From assembly GCF_008704205.1 (NCBI RefSeq), contig NZ_VXLC01000004.1, positions 186,001-250,000 of the forward strand: a stretch of DNA of 64,000 bases. The letters are read 5' to 3'. A program made the position numbers and the translations under genes. This DNA is from Nocardia colli (GTDB lineage Bacteria; Actinomycetota; Actinomycetes; Mycobacteriales; Mycobacteriaceae). The notes beneath the pieces are model-generated. The model saw only the letters and a program-made list of their open reading frames with translations, ran no database searches and was not told the origin of the DNA. Shown here in pieces: positions 37,578 through 46,603 of the stretch (position 1 is its first letter; each line of letters begins with the position of its first letter).

Positions 37578-39044
37578 ATGTCGGAAGCGAAAACGGCAGA
37601 TTCACCGATTGCCGAACGGACCATCTTCGGCCACCCGATCGGGCTGACCAACCTCTTCGGAGTCGAGCTGTGGGAACGGTTCTCGTACTACGGCATGGTC
37701 AGCATCCTCGGGTACTACCTGTACTACTCGGCCACCGACGGCGGCCTCGGGCTGGATCAGAGCACCGCGTTCGGCATCGTCGGCGCCTACGGCGGGCTGG
37801 TCTATCTGTCCACGGTGCTCGGCGGCTGGGTCGCCGACCGGCTGCTCGGCATGGAACGGACCGTGTTCTACGGCGGCGTCATCGTGGTGGCCGGGCACGT
37901 CGCGCTGGCCGTGCTGCCCGGTCTGACCGGAGTCGGCGTCGGCTTGGTGCTGGTCGCGCTGGGCAGCGGCGCGCTCAAGGCGAACGCCTCGTCGCTGCTC
38001 GGCACGCTCTATCCGAAGGGCGACGCGCGCGCCGACGGCGGATTCACCCTCTTCTATCTCGGCATCAATCTCGGCGCGTTCAGCGGCCCGCTGCTCACCG
38101 GCCTGCTGCACGACCACCTCGGCTTCCACTACGCGTTCGGCGCCGCCGCGATCGGCATGGCGCTGGGCCTGATCCAGTACGTCGTGTTCCGGCGCAACCT
38201 CGGCACGCACGGCCGCGACGTGCCGAACCCGTTGCCGCGCACCGCGATCGGCCCGCTGGTCGGCCTGCTCGCCGCCGCGGCCGTTGTGGTCGCCGTGGCC
38301 TTCCTGACCGGCCTCGTCACCCTGGACAACCTGCCCGACGTGACCACCGGCGTCATCGCCGTCGCGGCGGCGATCTACTTCGTCGTCATGCTGACCAGCG
38401 CCAAGGTGACGCCGCTCGAGCGCAGCCGGGTGCGCGCCTTCATCCCGCTGTTCATCGCCAACGCGGTGTTCTGGTCGTTGTTCCAGCAGATCTTCACGGT
38501 GCTCTCGGGCTACTCCGACAACCGGATCGACTGGCGCCTGTTCGGCTGGACCGCGCCGTCGAACTGGATCAGCTCGGTCGAGCCGGTCTGGATCATCACG
38601 TTGTCGCCGCTGTTCGCACTCCTGTGGACCAAGCTCGGTTCGCGCGCGCCCAGCACGCCGCGCAAATTCGCGCTCGGCGTGATCGGCATGGGACTGGCCT
38701 TCATGCTGTTCGTGCCGCTGTCGTTCATCAACGGACAGCACGTGCCCGTCCTGCTCATCGTCGCCGTCATGGCCGGATTCGCGGTGTCGGAGCTGCTGCT
38801 CTCGCCCATCGGTCTTGCGGTCACCACCCAGCTCGCACCGGAAGCTTTCCGGGCACAGATGATGGCGCTGTACTTTTTCTCGGTTGGCATCGGCACTTCG
38901 ATGTCGGGTACTTTGGCTCGGTTCTATGACCAAGACCACGAAGTCGCCTACTTCGGTATCACCGGCGCCGTCGCGGTCTGCGCCGGATTGATCGTGGCCG
39001 CCATCGCGCCGCGGATCAGCAAGTACATGGCGGGCGTGCATTAG
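37578..39044 (+). CDS. POT family proton-dependent oligopeptide transporter
   Basis: 488 residues with ~14 membrane segments. The N-terminal GVELWERFSYYGMVSILGYY carries the ExxERFxYY motif that couples protons to di- and tripeptide uptake, and GAYGGLVYLSTVLGGWVAD and FTLFYLGINLGAFSGPLL are the other POT signatures. GGAAGG lies 7 bp before ATG 37578. It is a likely nutrient peptide carrier of the DtpT/YclF type and is monocistronic. Confidence 0.93.
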   Translation: MSEAKTADSPIAERTIFGHPIGLTNLFGVELWERFSYYGMVSILGYYLYYSATDGGLGLDQSTAFGIVGAYGGLVYLSTVLGGWVADRLLGMERTVFYGGVIVVAGHVALAVLPGLTGVGVGLVLVALGSGALKANASSLLGTLYPKGDARADGGFTLFYLGINLGAFSGPLLTGLLHDHLGFHYAFGAAAIGMALGLIQYVVFRRNLGTHGRDVPNPLPRTAIGPLVGLLAAAAVVVAVAFLTGLVTLDNLPDVTTGVIAVAAAIYFVVMLTSAKVTPLERSRVRAFIPLFIANAVFWSLFQQIFTVLSGYSDNRIDWRLFGWTAPSNWISSVEPVWIITLSPLFALLWTKLGSRAPSTPRKFALGVIGMGLAFMLFVPLSFINGQHVPVLLIVAVMAGFAVSELLLSPIGLAVTTQLAPEAFRAQMMALYFFSVGIGTSMSGTLARFYDQDHEVAYFGITGAVAVCAGLIVAAIAPRISKYMAGVH

Positions 39045-39099
39045 CCTGCCCCCGGGCCATAGACAGCTCGACAGCACGACCAGAGGTAGAGGAGAAGGT

Positions 39100-40599
39100 G
39101 TGGCGATCCGCAAGCCGGACGACGCGACGGGGCAGGACCCGGCTCGATGGGGCGGGTTGTTCCGCACCAAATCCGTCGAGCAGTCGATCAAGGACACCGA
39201 CGAGCCGGACTCCAAACTCCGCAAGGACCTGACCGCGTGGGACCTCACCGTCTTCGGCGTCGCGGTGGTGATCGGCGCGGGCATCTTCACCCTCACCGCG
39301 CGCACCGCGGGCAATGTGGCCGGGCCGTCGGTCTCGCTCGCCTTCGTCTTCGCCGCGATCGCCTGCGGGCTCACCGCGCTCTGTTACGCGGAATTCGCGT
39401 CCACGGTGCCGGTGGCCGGCAGCGCGTACACGTTCTCCTACGCCACCTTCGGTGAACTCGTCGCCTGGATCATCGGCTGGGACCTGATCCTGGAATTCGC
39501 GCTCGCCACCTCGGTGGTGGCCAAGGGCTGGTCGCAGTACCTCGGCGAGGTGATGGGCACGACGCCGATCGTGCACATCGGCTCGGTGTCCTTCGACTGG
39601 GGCGCGGTGCTGCTCATCGCGGTCCTGGCCGTGCTGCTGGCCACCGGGACCAAGGTGTCCTCACGGGTGTCGGCGGTCGCGGTCGCGATCAAGCTGGCCG
39701 TGATCGCGCTGGTGCTGATCGTCGGCATCACCTACTTCAAGTCGGAGAACCTGACCCCCTACATTCCGCCGTCGCAGCCCGGCGAATCGGGCGACGGCCT
39801 GCGCCAGTCGCTGTTCTCCTTCCTGACCGGCGCCGGGCACAGCAGCTTCGGCTGGTACGGCCTGCTCGCCGCGGCCAGCCTGGTGTTCTTCGCGTTCATC
39901 GGCTTCGACGTGGTCGCGACCACCGCCGAGGAAACCAAGAACCCGCAGAAGGCGGTGCCGCGCGGCATTCTCGGCTCGCTGCTGATCGTCACCATCCTGT
40001 ACGTCGCGGTGTCGCTGGTGCTCACCGGCATGGTGCCCTACACCGAGCTGTCCGGCGACAATGCCACGCTCGCAACGGCTTTCGCGATCCACGGCGACAC
40101 CTGGGTGAAGAACATCATCTCGATCGGCGCGCTCGCCGGGCTCACCACCGTCGTCATGGTGATGTTCCTCGGCCAGACCCGGGTGCTGTTCGCCATGTCG
40201 CGCGACGGACTGATGCCGCGAAAGCTGGCGCACACCAGCAAGTTCGGCACGCCGGTGCGGATCACCGCGATCGTCGGCGTGGTCTGCGCGGTGCTGGCCG
40301 GCTTCGTCGACTTCGGCACGCTCGAGGAAATGGTCAATATCGGCACGCTGTTCGCGTTCGTGCTGGTCTCGGTGGGCGTGCTCATCCTGCGCCGCACCCG
40401 GCCGGATCTGCCGCGCGGTTTCCGCGTCCCGCTGGTGCCGGTGGTGCCGATTCTCGGTGTGCTGGCCTGCCTCTGGCTGATGCTGAACCTGTCCGTCGAG
40501 ACGTGGCTGCGGTTCATCGTCTGGATGGCGCTCGGCTTCGTCATCTACTTCGCCTACAGCCGGCGCCACTCGGTGCTGCGCAACACTCCCGCGGAGTAA
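39100..40599 (+). CDS. APC superfamily amino acid permease
   Basis: 499 residues, 12 predicted membrane segments. KDLTAWDLTVFGVAVVIGAG is the cationic-amino-acid-transporter N-terminus with the GxG loop (GAGIF), followed by ALCYAEFASTVPVAGSAYTF and FFAFIGFDVVATTAEETKNP, as in YhdG/CAT-type carriers. The substrate is probably a basic or branched amino acid. GTG 39100 follows GGAGAAGG. The 56 bp after the POT gene do not show a terminator. Confidence 0.9.
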   Translation: MAIRKPDDATGQDPARWGGLFRTKSVEQSIKDTDEPDSKLRKDLTAWDLTVFGVAVVIGAGIFTLTARTAGNVAGPSVSLAFVFAAIACGLTALCYAEFASTVPVAGSAYTFSYATFGELVAWIIGWDLILEFALATSVVAKGWSQYLGEVMGTTPIVHIGSVSFDWGAVLLIAVLAVLLATGTKVSSRVSAVAVAIKLAVIALVLIVGITYFKSENLTPYIPPSQPGESGDGLRQSLFSFLTGAGHSSFGWYGLLAAASLVFFAFIGFDVVATTAEETKNPQKAVPRGILGSLLIVTILYVAVSLVLTGMVPYTELSGDNATLATAFAIHGDTWVKNIISIGALAGLTTVVMVMFLGQTRVLFAMSRDGLMPRKLAHTSKFGTPVRITAIVGVVCAVLAGFVDFGTLEEMVNIGTLFAFVLVSVGVLILRRTRPDLPRGFRVPLVPVVPILGVLACLWLMLNLSVETWLRFIVWMALGFVIYFAYSRRHSVLRNTPAE

Positions 40600-40739
40600 T
40601 GGGGAGAGTGGCACATGGTCTGCGCGAAGTCCTCATCGTGGTGTGCCGCTTACCCAGTGCTTGATCGCCGAAGCGCGCGCTCGACACCACGTCGGGTGCG
40701 CGTTTCGGGCATCAGGTGGGGAAGCGGCGCGAGAGTAGC

Positions 40740-41666
40740 GTGGCGCTAGTGTCGCAGCGGGAGCTCGTCGTCCTCGGGACTGCCAGTCAGGTACCCACCA
40801 AGCAGCGCAATCACAATGGGTATCTGCTGCGCTGGGATGCGGAAGGGGTGCTGTTCGATCCGGGGGAGGGGACGCAGCGGCAGATGACGTACGCCGGGGT
40901 GTCGGCCACCGACATCACCCGGATCGCGATCACGCATTTCCATGGTGATCACAGCCTCGGGCTCGCCGGAGTGGTGCAGCGGATCAATCTCGACCAGGTG
41001 CCGCACGCGGTCGACGTGTGCTTTCCGGCGTCGGGTGCCGAGTATTACGACCGGCTCGTCAACGCCACGTCCTATTATCGGCGCGCTGAATTGCGTCCCC
41101 GGCCCATCGATCGATCTGGCCCGGTGGAGTTTCCCGGCGCGCCATTCGAGGTGACGGCCGTTCCTCTCGCCCACCCCGTCGACACCTTCGGCTACCGGCT
41201 CACCGAGCCGCCCGGCCGGCGCATCCTGCCCGACCGCCTGCGGTCCTTCGGGTTGAGCGGACCGGTCATCACCCGGCTACAGCAAGCGGGCCGGATCGAG
41301 ATATCGGGGCGCACAGTGACTCTCGACGAGGTCAGCGAACCGCGTCCCGGCCAGAGCTTCGCCTTCGTCATGGACACCCGCCTCTGCGACGGTGTGCACG
41401 AACTCGCCGCCGACACCGACATGCTCGTCATCGAGGCCACCTTCCTCGACGCCGACGCCCACCTCGCCGCCGAATACGGCCACCTCACCGCGGGTCAAGC
41501 CGCGCGCGTCGCCGCCGACGCGCGCACCCGCACCCTCGTCCTCACCCACTTCTCCCAGCGCTACCGCGACCTCTCCGCACACCTCGCCGAGGCCCGCGAA
41601 CACTTCGCCGGCACCATCCACATCGCCACCGACCTCGCCCGAATCCCGCTGCCGCCCAGGCGATAA
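40740..41666 (+). CDS. rnz: Ribonuclease Z
   Basis: 308-residue metallo-beta-lactamase-fold tRNA 3' endonuclease. The zinc motif [11 protein letters not shown] (about residues 66-76), [19 protein letters not shown], the [17 protein letters not shown] block before the flexible arm, [15 protein letters not shown] and LTHFSQRY identify it. The start is uncertain between GTG 40740 and GTG 40749. It would process the tRNA-Leu precursor immediately downstream, whose CCA is already encoded; this proximity is probably coincidental. Confidence 0.92.
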   Translation: MALVSQRELVVLGTASQVPTKQRNHNGYLLRWDAEGVLFDPGEGTQRQMTYAGVSATDITRIAITHFHGDHSLGLAGVVQRINLDQVPHAVDVCFPASGAEYYDRLVNATSYYRRAELRPRPIDRSGPVEFPGAPFEVTAVPLAHPVDTFGYRLTEPPGRRILPDRLRSFGLSGPVITRLQQAGRIEISGRTVTLDEVSEPRPGQSFAFVMDTRLCDGVHELAADTDMLVIEATFLDADAHLAAEYGHLTAGQAARVAADARTRTLVLTHFSQRYRDLSAHLAEAREHFAGTIHIATDLARIPLPPRR

Positions 41667-41829
41667 CCCGCACCGCACCAGACACGACCGCGCCCGGCCC
41701 ATACCACCCCGCCCGATCACTCCGCTTTGGTCAACTGCCCGACATTTTCCAGGAGGACGCCGACACGTTGCACAGCTTGAACAGTCGGAATTCCGGTACA
41801 CCCGTACGACTCGGTACGCTGTCCCGGAC

Positions 41830-41906
41830 GCCCCCATAGCCCAATTGGCAGAGGCAGTGGACTTAAAATCCATCGAGTGTCGGTTCGAGTCCGACTGGGG
41901 GCACCA
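41830..41906 (+). tRNA. tRNA-Leu (anticodon TAA)
   Basis: Acceptor GCCCCCA pairs with TGGGGGC, followed by ACCA, so CCA is encoded. The D arm is AGCCCAATTGGCAGAGGC, the anticodon loop CTTAAAA gives TAA, and the T arm is CGGTTCGAGTCCG. The variable region is short for a leucine tRNA. A type VII toxin cassette begins 111 bp downstream, and tRNA 3' ends are common insertion points, but no repeat of the tRNA end was found. Confidence 0.92.
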
Positions 41907-42017
41907 GGCCGCTCGGCATACGCACAGGTCAAACGCGCACATTCAGGTGTGGTGCAGTTCAGGCCGCTATCGGAAGCATAGACCGCAGGTTGCGACGGTG
42001 TCGGTACGATCCATGGC

Positions 42018-42197
42018 ATGAGTGAGGACGGGGGGACGCCCACTGCTGGCCAGGACCTTTCGGTGGTGCGCGAGATCGGCGAGTATGTTTACGCGCTGTC
42101 CGAAGTTCTGCGCAATGCGCTGGACTGCACCGCATCCCAGGCACCCGGCGAGTGCAACGCCGCCGGTCTGGGTGCCTCGAGTTTGGATCTGCCGTGA
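42018..42197 (+). CDS. Small protein preceding the WXG100 gene
   Basis: 59 residues (start MSEDGGTPTAGQDLSVVREI, ending ASSLDLP). A short amphipathic stretch GEYVYALSEVLRNALDCTAS could form a helix, and two cysteines flank QAPGE. The stop codon overlaps the GTG of the WXG100 gene, so the two are co-translated. Its place suggests a partner or chaperone of the secreted proteins, but I recognise no family. Confidence 0.6.
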   Translation: MSEDGGTPTAGQDLSVVREIGEYVYALSEVLRNALDCTASQAPGECNAAGLGASSLDLP

Positions 42198-42493
42198 GTT
42201 CAGAGTTCACCGTGGACTTGGACCATCTCGATGAGGTAGTGGCGAAGCTTTCGGGGTTGGCAGGGTTCGTCGGAGAGCATCTCGTCGAGATCGACGACCG
42301 CGTCTCCACCCTGACCGGCACCGGATGGGAAGGTATCGCCGCGCAGGCATATGCCGAAGCCCACGCTCAGTGGATCGCAGGGGCACGCGAATTCGTAGAA
42401 GGCCTGCAGGATATGAGTGATGCAGCGAAGGCTGCACACACCCGCTATATGCGCGCTATCGATACCAACTACAAGATGTTCAACCAGGGATAG
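42194..42493 (+). CDS. WXG100 (ESAT-6-like) protein
   Basis: 99 residues, right for the family. The two-helix hairpin has its turn at TGTGWEGIAAQAYAEAH, with the WxG motif written WEG, and ends with a flexible tail. WXG100 proteins are secreted as dimers through type VII (ESX) machinery and often escort larger effectors. GTG 42194 overlaps the previous stop (GTGA); the toxin gene starts 5 bp downstream. No ESX core genes (eccC etc.) are in the window. Confidence 0.85.
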   Translation: MSSEFTVDLDHLDEVVAKLSGLAGFVGEHLVEIDDRVSTLTGTGWEGIAAQAYAEAHAQWIAGAREFVEGLQDMSDAAKAAHTRYMRAIDTNYKMFNQG

Positions 42494-42498
42494 CCGGC

Positions 42499-43890
42499 AT
42501 GGGTGTACTCGTCATCAACTGGGAGACCTACTACGACGCCGCCAAGAAGTGCCATGCCCTCGCCGCCGACCTCCGCGCCGCCGACAAGCCGGTCCACGAT
42601 GCCCTCAAAGGAGAGTGCGCGGGCATGGCCGGTGACACCGCAGGCTGCGAAAGTTGGGGCAAGGAATACGACCGAGCTGTTCAGGGGACGTTGCAGACCT
42701 GCACAAATTTGGCTGACGCGTTGACCAATTTCGGCTATATGCTGTCGGCCGCGGGATACAACTGGGCGCTGTCCAATAATTCCAACACGATGCCAGACCG
42801 CCCCGCGGTGACCGCGATGACCGAGCATAAAGTGTCGCTGCCGACCTCTGTCGGGAACAACGGGGATGGCATCACCGAAGGGGACAACAGTGTGCCCGGC
42901 TTCTATGACGCCTTGGTCGGGAAGATCCAGGAAGAGTTCGGGAGCAAGCTGCCCAACGGTCACAAAGAGGATCTGGCCAAGGCCGCGTCTGTCTGGAAGA
43001 CCTTTTCCGAACACACCACTATCAAGGGCGCTCCAGGCCGGATCGCCGAGATCAGTGATCTGTTCGCCGACATCAAGGACAAGGGGGGTGGCCTCGAAAG
43101 TCTCCTCGGACACCTGACCACGTTGAAGGGCGGTGCCACTCAACTCGCGGCCGCATCGGTGAACATCGCCGCGCCCGTGTCGGCATACAGCGAAGGCACC
43201 TCCGAGGTCCGCGACAAATTCAAGGAGGCGGTGACCAATGCCCTGATCGCGGCCGGAGCGACCGTCGTCATTGGTGTCGCTGCCGCCTGGATCACCGCGG
43301 CGCTCAGTGCCGCCGCCGCAGGGGCAGGCGTCGTTGTCATCGCAGGCAACACCGCCCGTGTGCTCAAGACCACCTACGACATCAGCAAGCTCTACCGAAT
43401 TATCGGCGCGGCAGCGGCCGCCGCAGGCGCCGGTGCTGCCGCCATCACCGCGTTCAAAGACGTCGATCTCACCCAGGAAGCTCTCAAGCTCGGCGTCATT
43501 GTCACGATGAAAGTGTTCCTCGATGAGGGCCAAACCGTTGCCACCACGTTCGACGACCTGCCTGCGGCACCGGACAACCCCGCGCCGGGCCTTACTGATG
43601 AGGCCGAAAAGTACATCCTGGGAAAGCATATCGAGGGAGCTGCCAACTACACGCCGAGGAAAGGGACCTGGCCTGCGGGGACTACCGGTGAAGATCTGGA
43701 TGACCTGGTCGAAGCCGCTGAAAACTCCCCGGCGCGCGGCCCGAACGGCGATGGCAATTTTGAACGTGAAATAACCGCTCCGGACATAATCGGGAACGTC
43801 TCAAAAGAACTCGGTGGTGCCGCGACCAGGCGCTACAAGGTGGTGACCGATCGATTCGGCGGTGTCATCACTATGTATCCGATCCCTTAA
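42499..43890 (+). CDS. Type VII-secreted polymorphic toxin, probable nuclease
   Basis: 463 residues in three parts. The N-terminus (~1-100, WETYYDAAKKCHALAADLR...) is WXG100-like and helical. The centre (about 215-330) has long Ala/Gly/Val-rich hydrophobic stretches (LIAAGATVVIGVAAAWITAA, AAAAAGAGAAAITAF). The C-terminal ~95 residues (from GKHIEGAANYTPRKGTW to RRYKVVTDRFGGVITMYPIP) look like a toxin tip. The end pattern, basic beta-strands then VVTDxxGxVITMYP, resembles BECR-fold RNases of polymorphic toxins. The family is inferred. A probable immunity gene follows 9 bp later. Confidence 0.75.
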   Translation: MGVLVINWETYYDAAKKCHALAADLRAADKPVHDALKGECAGMAGDTAGCESWGKEYDRAVQGTLQTCTNLADALTNFGYMLSAAGYNWALSNNSNTMPDRPAVTAMTEHKVSLPTSVGNNGDGITEGDNSVPGFYDALVGKIQEEFGSKLPNGHKEDLAKAASVWKTFSEHTTIKGAPGRIAEISDLFADIKDKGGGLESLLGHLTTLKGGATQLAAASVNIAAPVSAYSEGTSEVRDKFKEAVTNALIAAGATVVIGVAAAWITAALSAAAAGAGVVVIAGNTARVLKTTYDISKLYRIIGAAAAAAGAGAAAITAFKDVDLTQEALKLGVIVTMKVFLDEGQTVATTFDDLPAAPDNPAPGLTDEAEKYILGKHIEGAANYTPRKGTWPAGTTGEDLDDLVEAAENSPARGPNGDGNFEREITAPDIIGNVSKELGGAATRRYKVVTDRFGGVITMYPIP

Positions 43891-43899
43891 GGAGAATAA

Positions 43900-44196
43900 G
43901 TGGGCGTTTCGGTATTCATTCAAAATCAAATTCATGAAAAAATCGCGGAAGTTGCTGGGTATGCGTCGAATACGCTGGACGACGTGATCTCGCAAGCGCC
44001 GGCAGGGTCACTGACTCGGGGTATAAACAGGCACGCGGACACCATGTTCAATACCACCCAGCTCAATTTATTTATCGACGAGATTGCCTCTTTTGTGCCC
44101 GGCAACGACAGTGAGCGTGAACTGTTCAAGGTATTACGCGACGCCGCCGAATCCGCGATCCGGCAACGCGGATACCTGTGGTTCAGCGGAGACTGA
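43900..44196 (+). CDS. Probable immunity protein to the upstream toxin
   Basis: 98 residues, mostly helical and acidic (IHEKIAEVAGYASNTLDDVI, FVPGNDSERELFKVLRDAAE). GTG 43900 follows GGAGAATAA. It lies 9 bp downstream of a toxin-like C-terminus, the standard place for an immunity gene. Base composition is visibly more A+T-rich than the neighbours, as is common for exchanged immunity genes. No family recognised; the function is by context only. Confidence 0.6.
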   Translation: MGVSVFIQNQIHEKIAEVAGYASNTLDDVISQAPAGSLTRGINRHADTMFNTTQLNLFIDEIASFVPGNDSERELFKVLRDAAESAIRQRGYLWFSGD

Positions 44197-44514
44197 GGCC
44201 ACCTCGGCTATTTCTCGTCGGTCGCACGAGGGACGGTCCGCTCTCGCGCGCAGCACATCGCGTCGCGCATGTCGCAGCATCCGCATCGGGCGGTCTGCTT
44301 CGGCGATCGAGGCGTGATCGAGGATCCGGCGCAGACTCCGCTCTGGCCGGTCCAGCGCCCTGAGCCAGAAGACTTCGTTGAGGATCTGGGGGACAACGGG
44401 AATCAGGATGCTGAGGACGAGCGCGATGGCGCCGATGACCAGCGCGGGCAGGTGATGGGCAATGGCGGTCAGTGCGGCGACGGATGCGCAGGCCGGGATT
44501 CTCGAGTTCGCCAT
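44134..44514 (-). CDS. Possible small membrane protein, antisense overlap
   Basis: 126-residue reverse frame: a hydrophobic segment (HLPALVIGAIALVLSILIPVV) near residue 25, then an arginine-rich tail. GAGG lies before ATG 44514. The 3' end overlaps the immunity gene by 63 bp on the other strand. The hydrophobic core and coherent start make it plausible, but the Arg-rich tail could be a shadow of G+C-rich sequence. Doubtful. Confidence 0.4.
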   Translation of the reverse strand: MANSRIPACASVAALTAIAHHLPALVIGAIALVLSILIPVVPQILNEVFWLRALDRPERSLRRILDHASIAEADRPMRMLRHARRDVLRARADRPSCDRREIAEVASVSAEPQVSALPDRGFGGVA

Positions 44515-44659
44515 GGTGATCACTGCCTCGGCGCTCGAAAGTCGTTGTCGTTCATGGTCGGCCTCCTCTGGCTCGTGGTCTGAAGGCTTGGGACCGCGAA
44601 GGCCGAAATCTCCCCCGAAGTCGGCCGAATCCTTAGATAATTCTCAGGAAGACCAGGGG

Positions 44660-46048
44660 ATGTGGCCGGTGACCGATGACGACAGCTGGACCCGGTTGCC
44701 GGACGCCGGGCTGGTGGAACGAGTCCGGCATCCGATCGACCGCGCCGAACGCGAAGCGGCGCTGGGGGAGATCGTGCGCCGCTACCAGAAGGTCATGTCG
44801 ACCGTCTGTGTGTACCAACTGGACGTCCCGGACCGGGACCGGGTGACGGACATCGTCCAGAACGCCGTCGAGGTCGCGACGCGGGAACTGGTCGGCGGGG
44901 AGAACCCGCGGGAGCCCGAGAAGCTGCGGGCATGGCTGTGCGGGATCGTGCGCAATCGCTGCCGCGAGGACTGGCGAAGGCAGGCGAGAAGCCGCACCAG
45001 CCCGCTGCCGTCGGAAACGCCGGCGGCCGACGATGACGAGGCGGACCGGCTGCGCCGCACGGACGAGGTCAACCGCATGCTCGACGTCGTCGCCACGACC
45101 TTCACCCGCCATCAACGCCGGATCTACCAGTTCAACATCCGTCGCGAACTACACGGAAAGGCGTTGGCCACCGCGCTGTCTGTCAGTACGAAGAATGCCT
45201 ATAAGTTCGCTTACGAGAACAGAATTCGGGTGGACGAGGGATTCGGCGCGCTGATCCTCGCCAAACACGGTCGGCCGCACTGTATTCAACTCGCCGGTAT
45301 TCTCGATCGCTCCGGTTGGGACGGCAAGAGCGACGAGCAGTTCACCCGCATGCTGCGGCAGCGCATCCTTCGCCATCTTGGCACCTGCCGGAAATGCGAT
45401 AACTGTGACACCTGTGACGAGCAGCGGGCTCGGCTCATCGTGCATTACAGCCCGGTGCTCATCCCGATTCTCATTGCCCCGGAGCTGAACGAGTTGCTAC
45501 CGGAAACCATTCGCCGAGTCCTCGATGAAGAGGAGCGCGATCGCACCGGCAAACGCGACGGCGGAGTTGCTGCCGGTGTCGTCTTGGTCGGCGCCGCGGC
45601 GAAGAGCACCGATGCGCCGCCGCCGAAGACCGGCAAGGTTGTCGACTGGATACTCGACGGCCTCAAAGGAATCTTCGTGCTGATCCTCGTCGCCACGATC
45701 GGCCCCAAACTGTTTCCGGACGTCTTCGACAAGCTGAACTGGTCCACTTCGCACAGCACGGTGACCTTGTCGATCTTCGTACCCGGGGGCTATACCGTCT
45801 CTGCGAACCCACCCGGAGTCACGTGCAGTCCGGTCTCCGCGACGAACTGCACCCTGAAATACCGACCTGGCACCCGAGTAACCCTCACCGCGTACCGAGG
45901 AGAATTCGTGACCTACCAGGGGGCCCTGTCCTGGACAGGCTGTTCCGCTTCCGGCGATACTTGCACCCTCACACCGACCAGTCGCTCCCGAGTCTGCCTC
46001 GTCGAGCCCGGATACCCAGGGATGCCCTGGGATTGGTGCCGTGGTTGA
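44660..46048 (+). CDS. Sigma-70-like (ECF) protein fused to membrane segment and exported domain
   Basis: 462 residues. Residues ~35-110 resemble sigma region 2 (EIVRRYQKVMSTVCVYQLD, LRAWLCGIVRNRCREDWRR); ~138-195 resemble region 4 (FTRHQRRIYQF...ATALSVSTKNAYKFAYENR). A CxxCxxCxxC cluster at 243-252 may bind zinc, as in anti-sigma domains. A membrane helix (about 328-350, LKGIFVLILVATIG) follows, then a Cys-rich Ser/Thr-rich tail that would lie outside the cell. Similar fused sigma factors are known in actinobacterial ECF groups. ATG 44660 follows AGGGG. Target promoters unknown. Confidence 0.78.
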   Translation: MWPVTDDDSWTRLPDAGLVERVRHPIDRAEREAALGEIVRRYQKVMSTVCVYQLDVPDRDRVTDIVQNAVEVATRELVGGENPREPEKLRAWLCGIVRNRCREDWRRQARSRTSPLPSETPAADDDEADRLRRTDEVNRMLDVVATTFTRHQRRIYQFNIRRELHGKALATALSVSTKNAYKFAYENRIRVDEGFGALILAKHGRPHCIQLAGILDRSGWDGKSDEQFTRMLRQRILRHLGTCRKCDNCDTCDEQRARLIVHYSPVLIPILIAPELNELLPETIRRVLDEEERDRTGKRDGGVAAGVVLVGAAAKSTDAPPPKTGKVVDWILDGLKGIFVLILVATIGPKLFPDVFDKLNWSTSHSTVTLSIFVPGGYTVSANPPGVTCSPVSATNCTLKYRPGTRVTLTAYRGEFVTYQGALSWTGCSASGDTCTLTPTSRSRVCLVEPGYPGMPWDWCRG

Positions 46049-46150
46049 AATCGCGGGTTGTCCGGCAGACGCGCGACGCGGCCCGCGTCAGCGCCGCAGA
46101 CCGGTGTCACCCAGTGTGGATTCGGAGCGACACCGGTCTGCGGCGGGCAC

Positions 46151-46603
46151 TCAGGGCAGTACGACGCAGGCCGGGCCGAGGTTGACGCCGGTTCCGATGT
46201 TCATCGCATTGCGGGGGCTGTAGACGTCGTAGTCTTCATCGGCCCGGAGCTCGAGGACCACGATCTTGTGCGGGCCCTTACGATCGGGGGTCCACGTGGA
46301 GCGGGCCGCGCCGGACGCGTCCGCGACCAGTTCATACGGCTGGAATTGCTTGTAGTCCGCGGTATTCGGGTCGTCGCCGATCTGGTCGAGCACGACCACC
46401 CGCTTGCCCGGGTCCGTGTTCACGATGATCGGGTAGGAGCAGCCGGTGCCGCGGGCGTCGGCCGAACTGCCGAAGCTCTGTCCCTTGTCGACCTGGACAC
46501 TCGTGACGGTTGCCCCCGCCTGCGGCGCGGCGAACGCGACCGCCGCAGCCAGCGCACTGAGTGCCGCCACGGTGGTGACGGCTGCCCTGTTGGATTTACG
46601 CAC
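46151..46603 (-). CDS. Secreted protein of unknown function
   Basis: 150 residues. A clean Sec signal peptide (MRKSNRAAVTTVAALSALAA then AVAFAAPQAGA) is followed by a mature ~118-residue domain with two cysteines (GTGCSYPIIV and LGPACVVLP) that probably form a disulfide. The beta-rich pattern (KRVVVLDQIG, HKIVVLELRADEDY) suggests a small Ig-like or sandwich fold. No family recognised. Confidence 0.8.
   Translation of the reverse strand: MRKSNRAAVTTVAALSALAAAVAFAAPQAGATVTSVQVDKGQSFGSSADARGTGCSYPIIVNTDPGKRVVVLDQIGDDPNTADYKQFQPYELVADASGAARSTWTPDRKGPHKIVVLELRADEDYDVYSPRNAMNIGTGVNLGPACVVLP

Noticed and set aside
41830..41906. tRNA-Leu as attachment site of an integrated element
   Set aside because: No integrase, transposase or duplicate of the tRNA 3' end was found in the following sequence.
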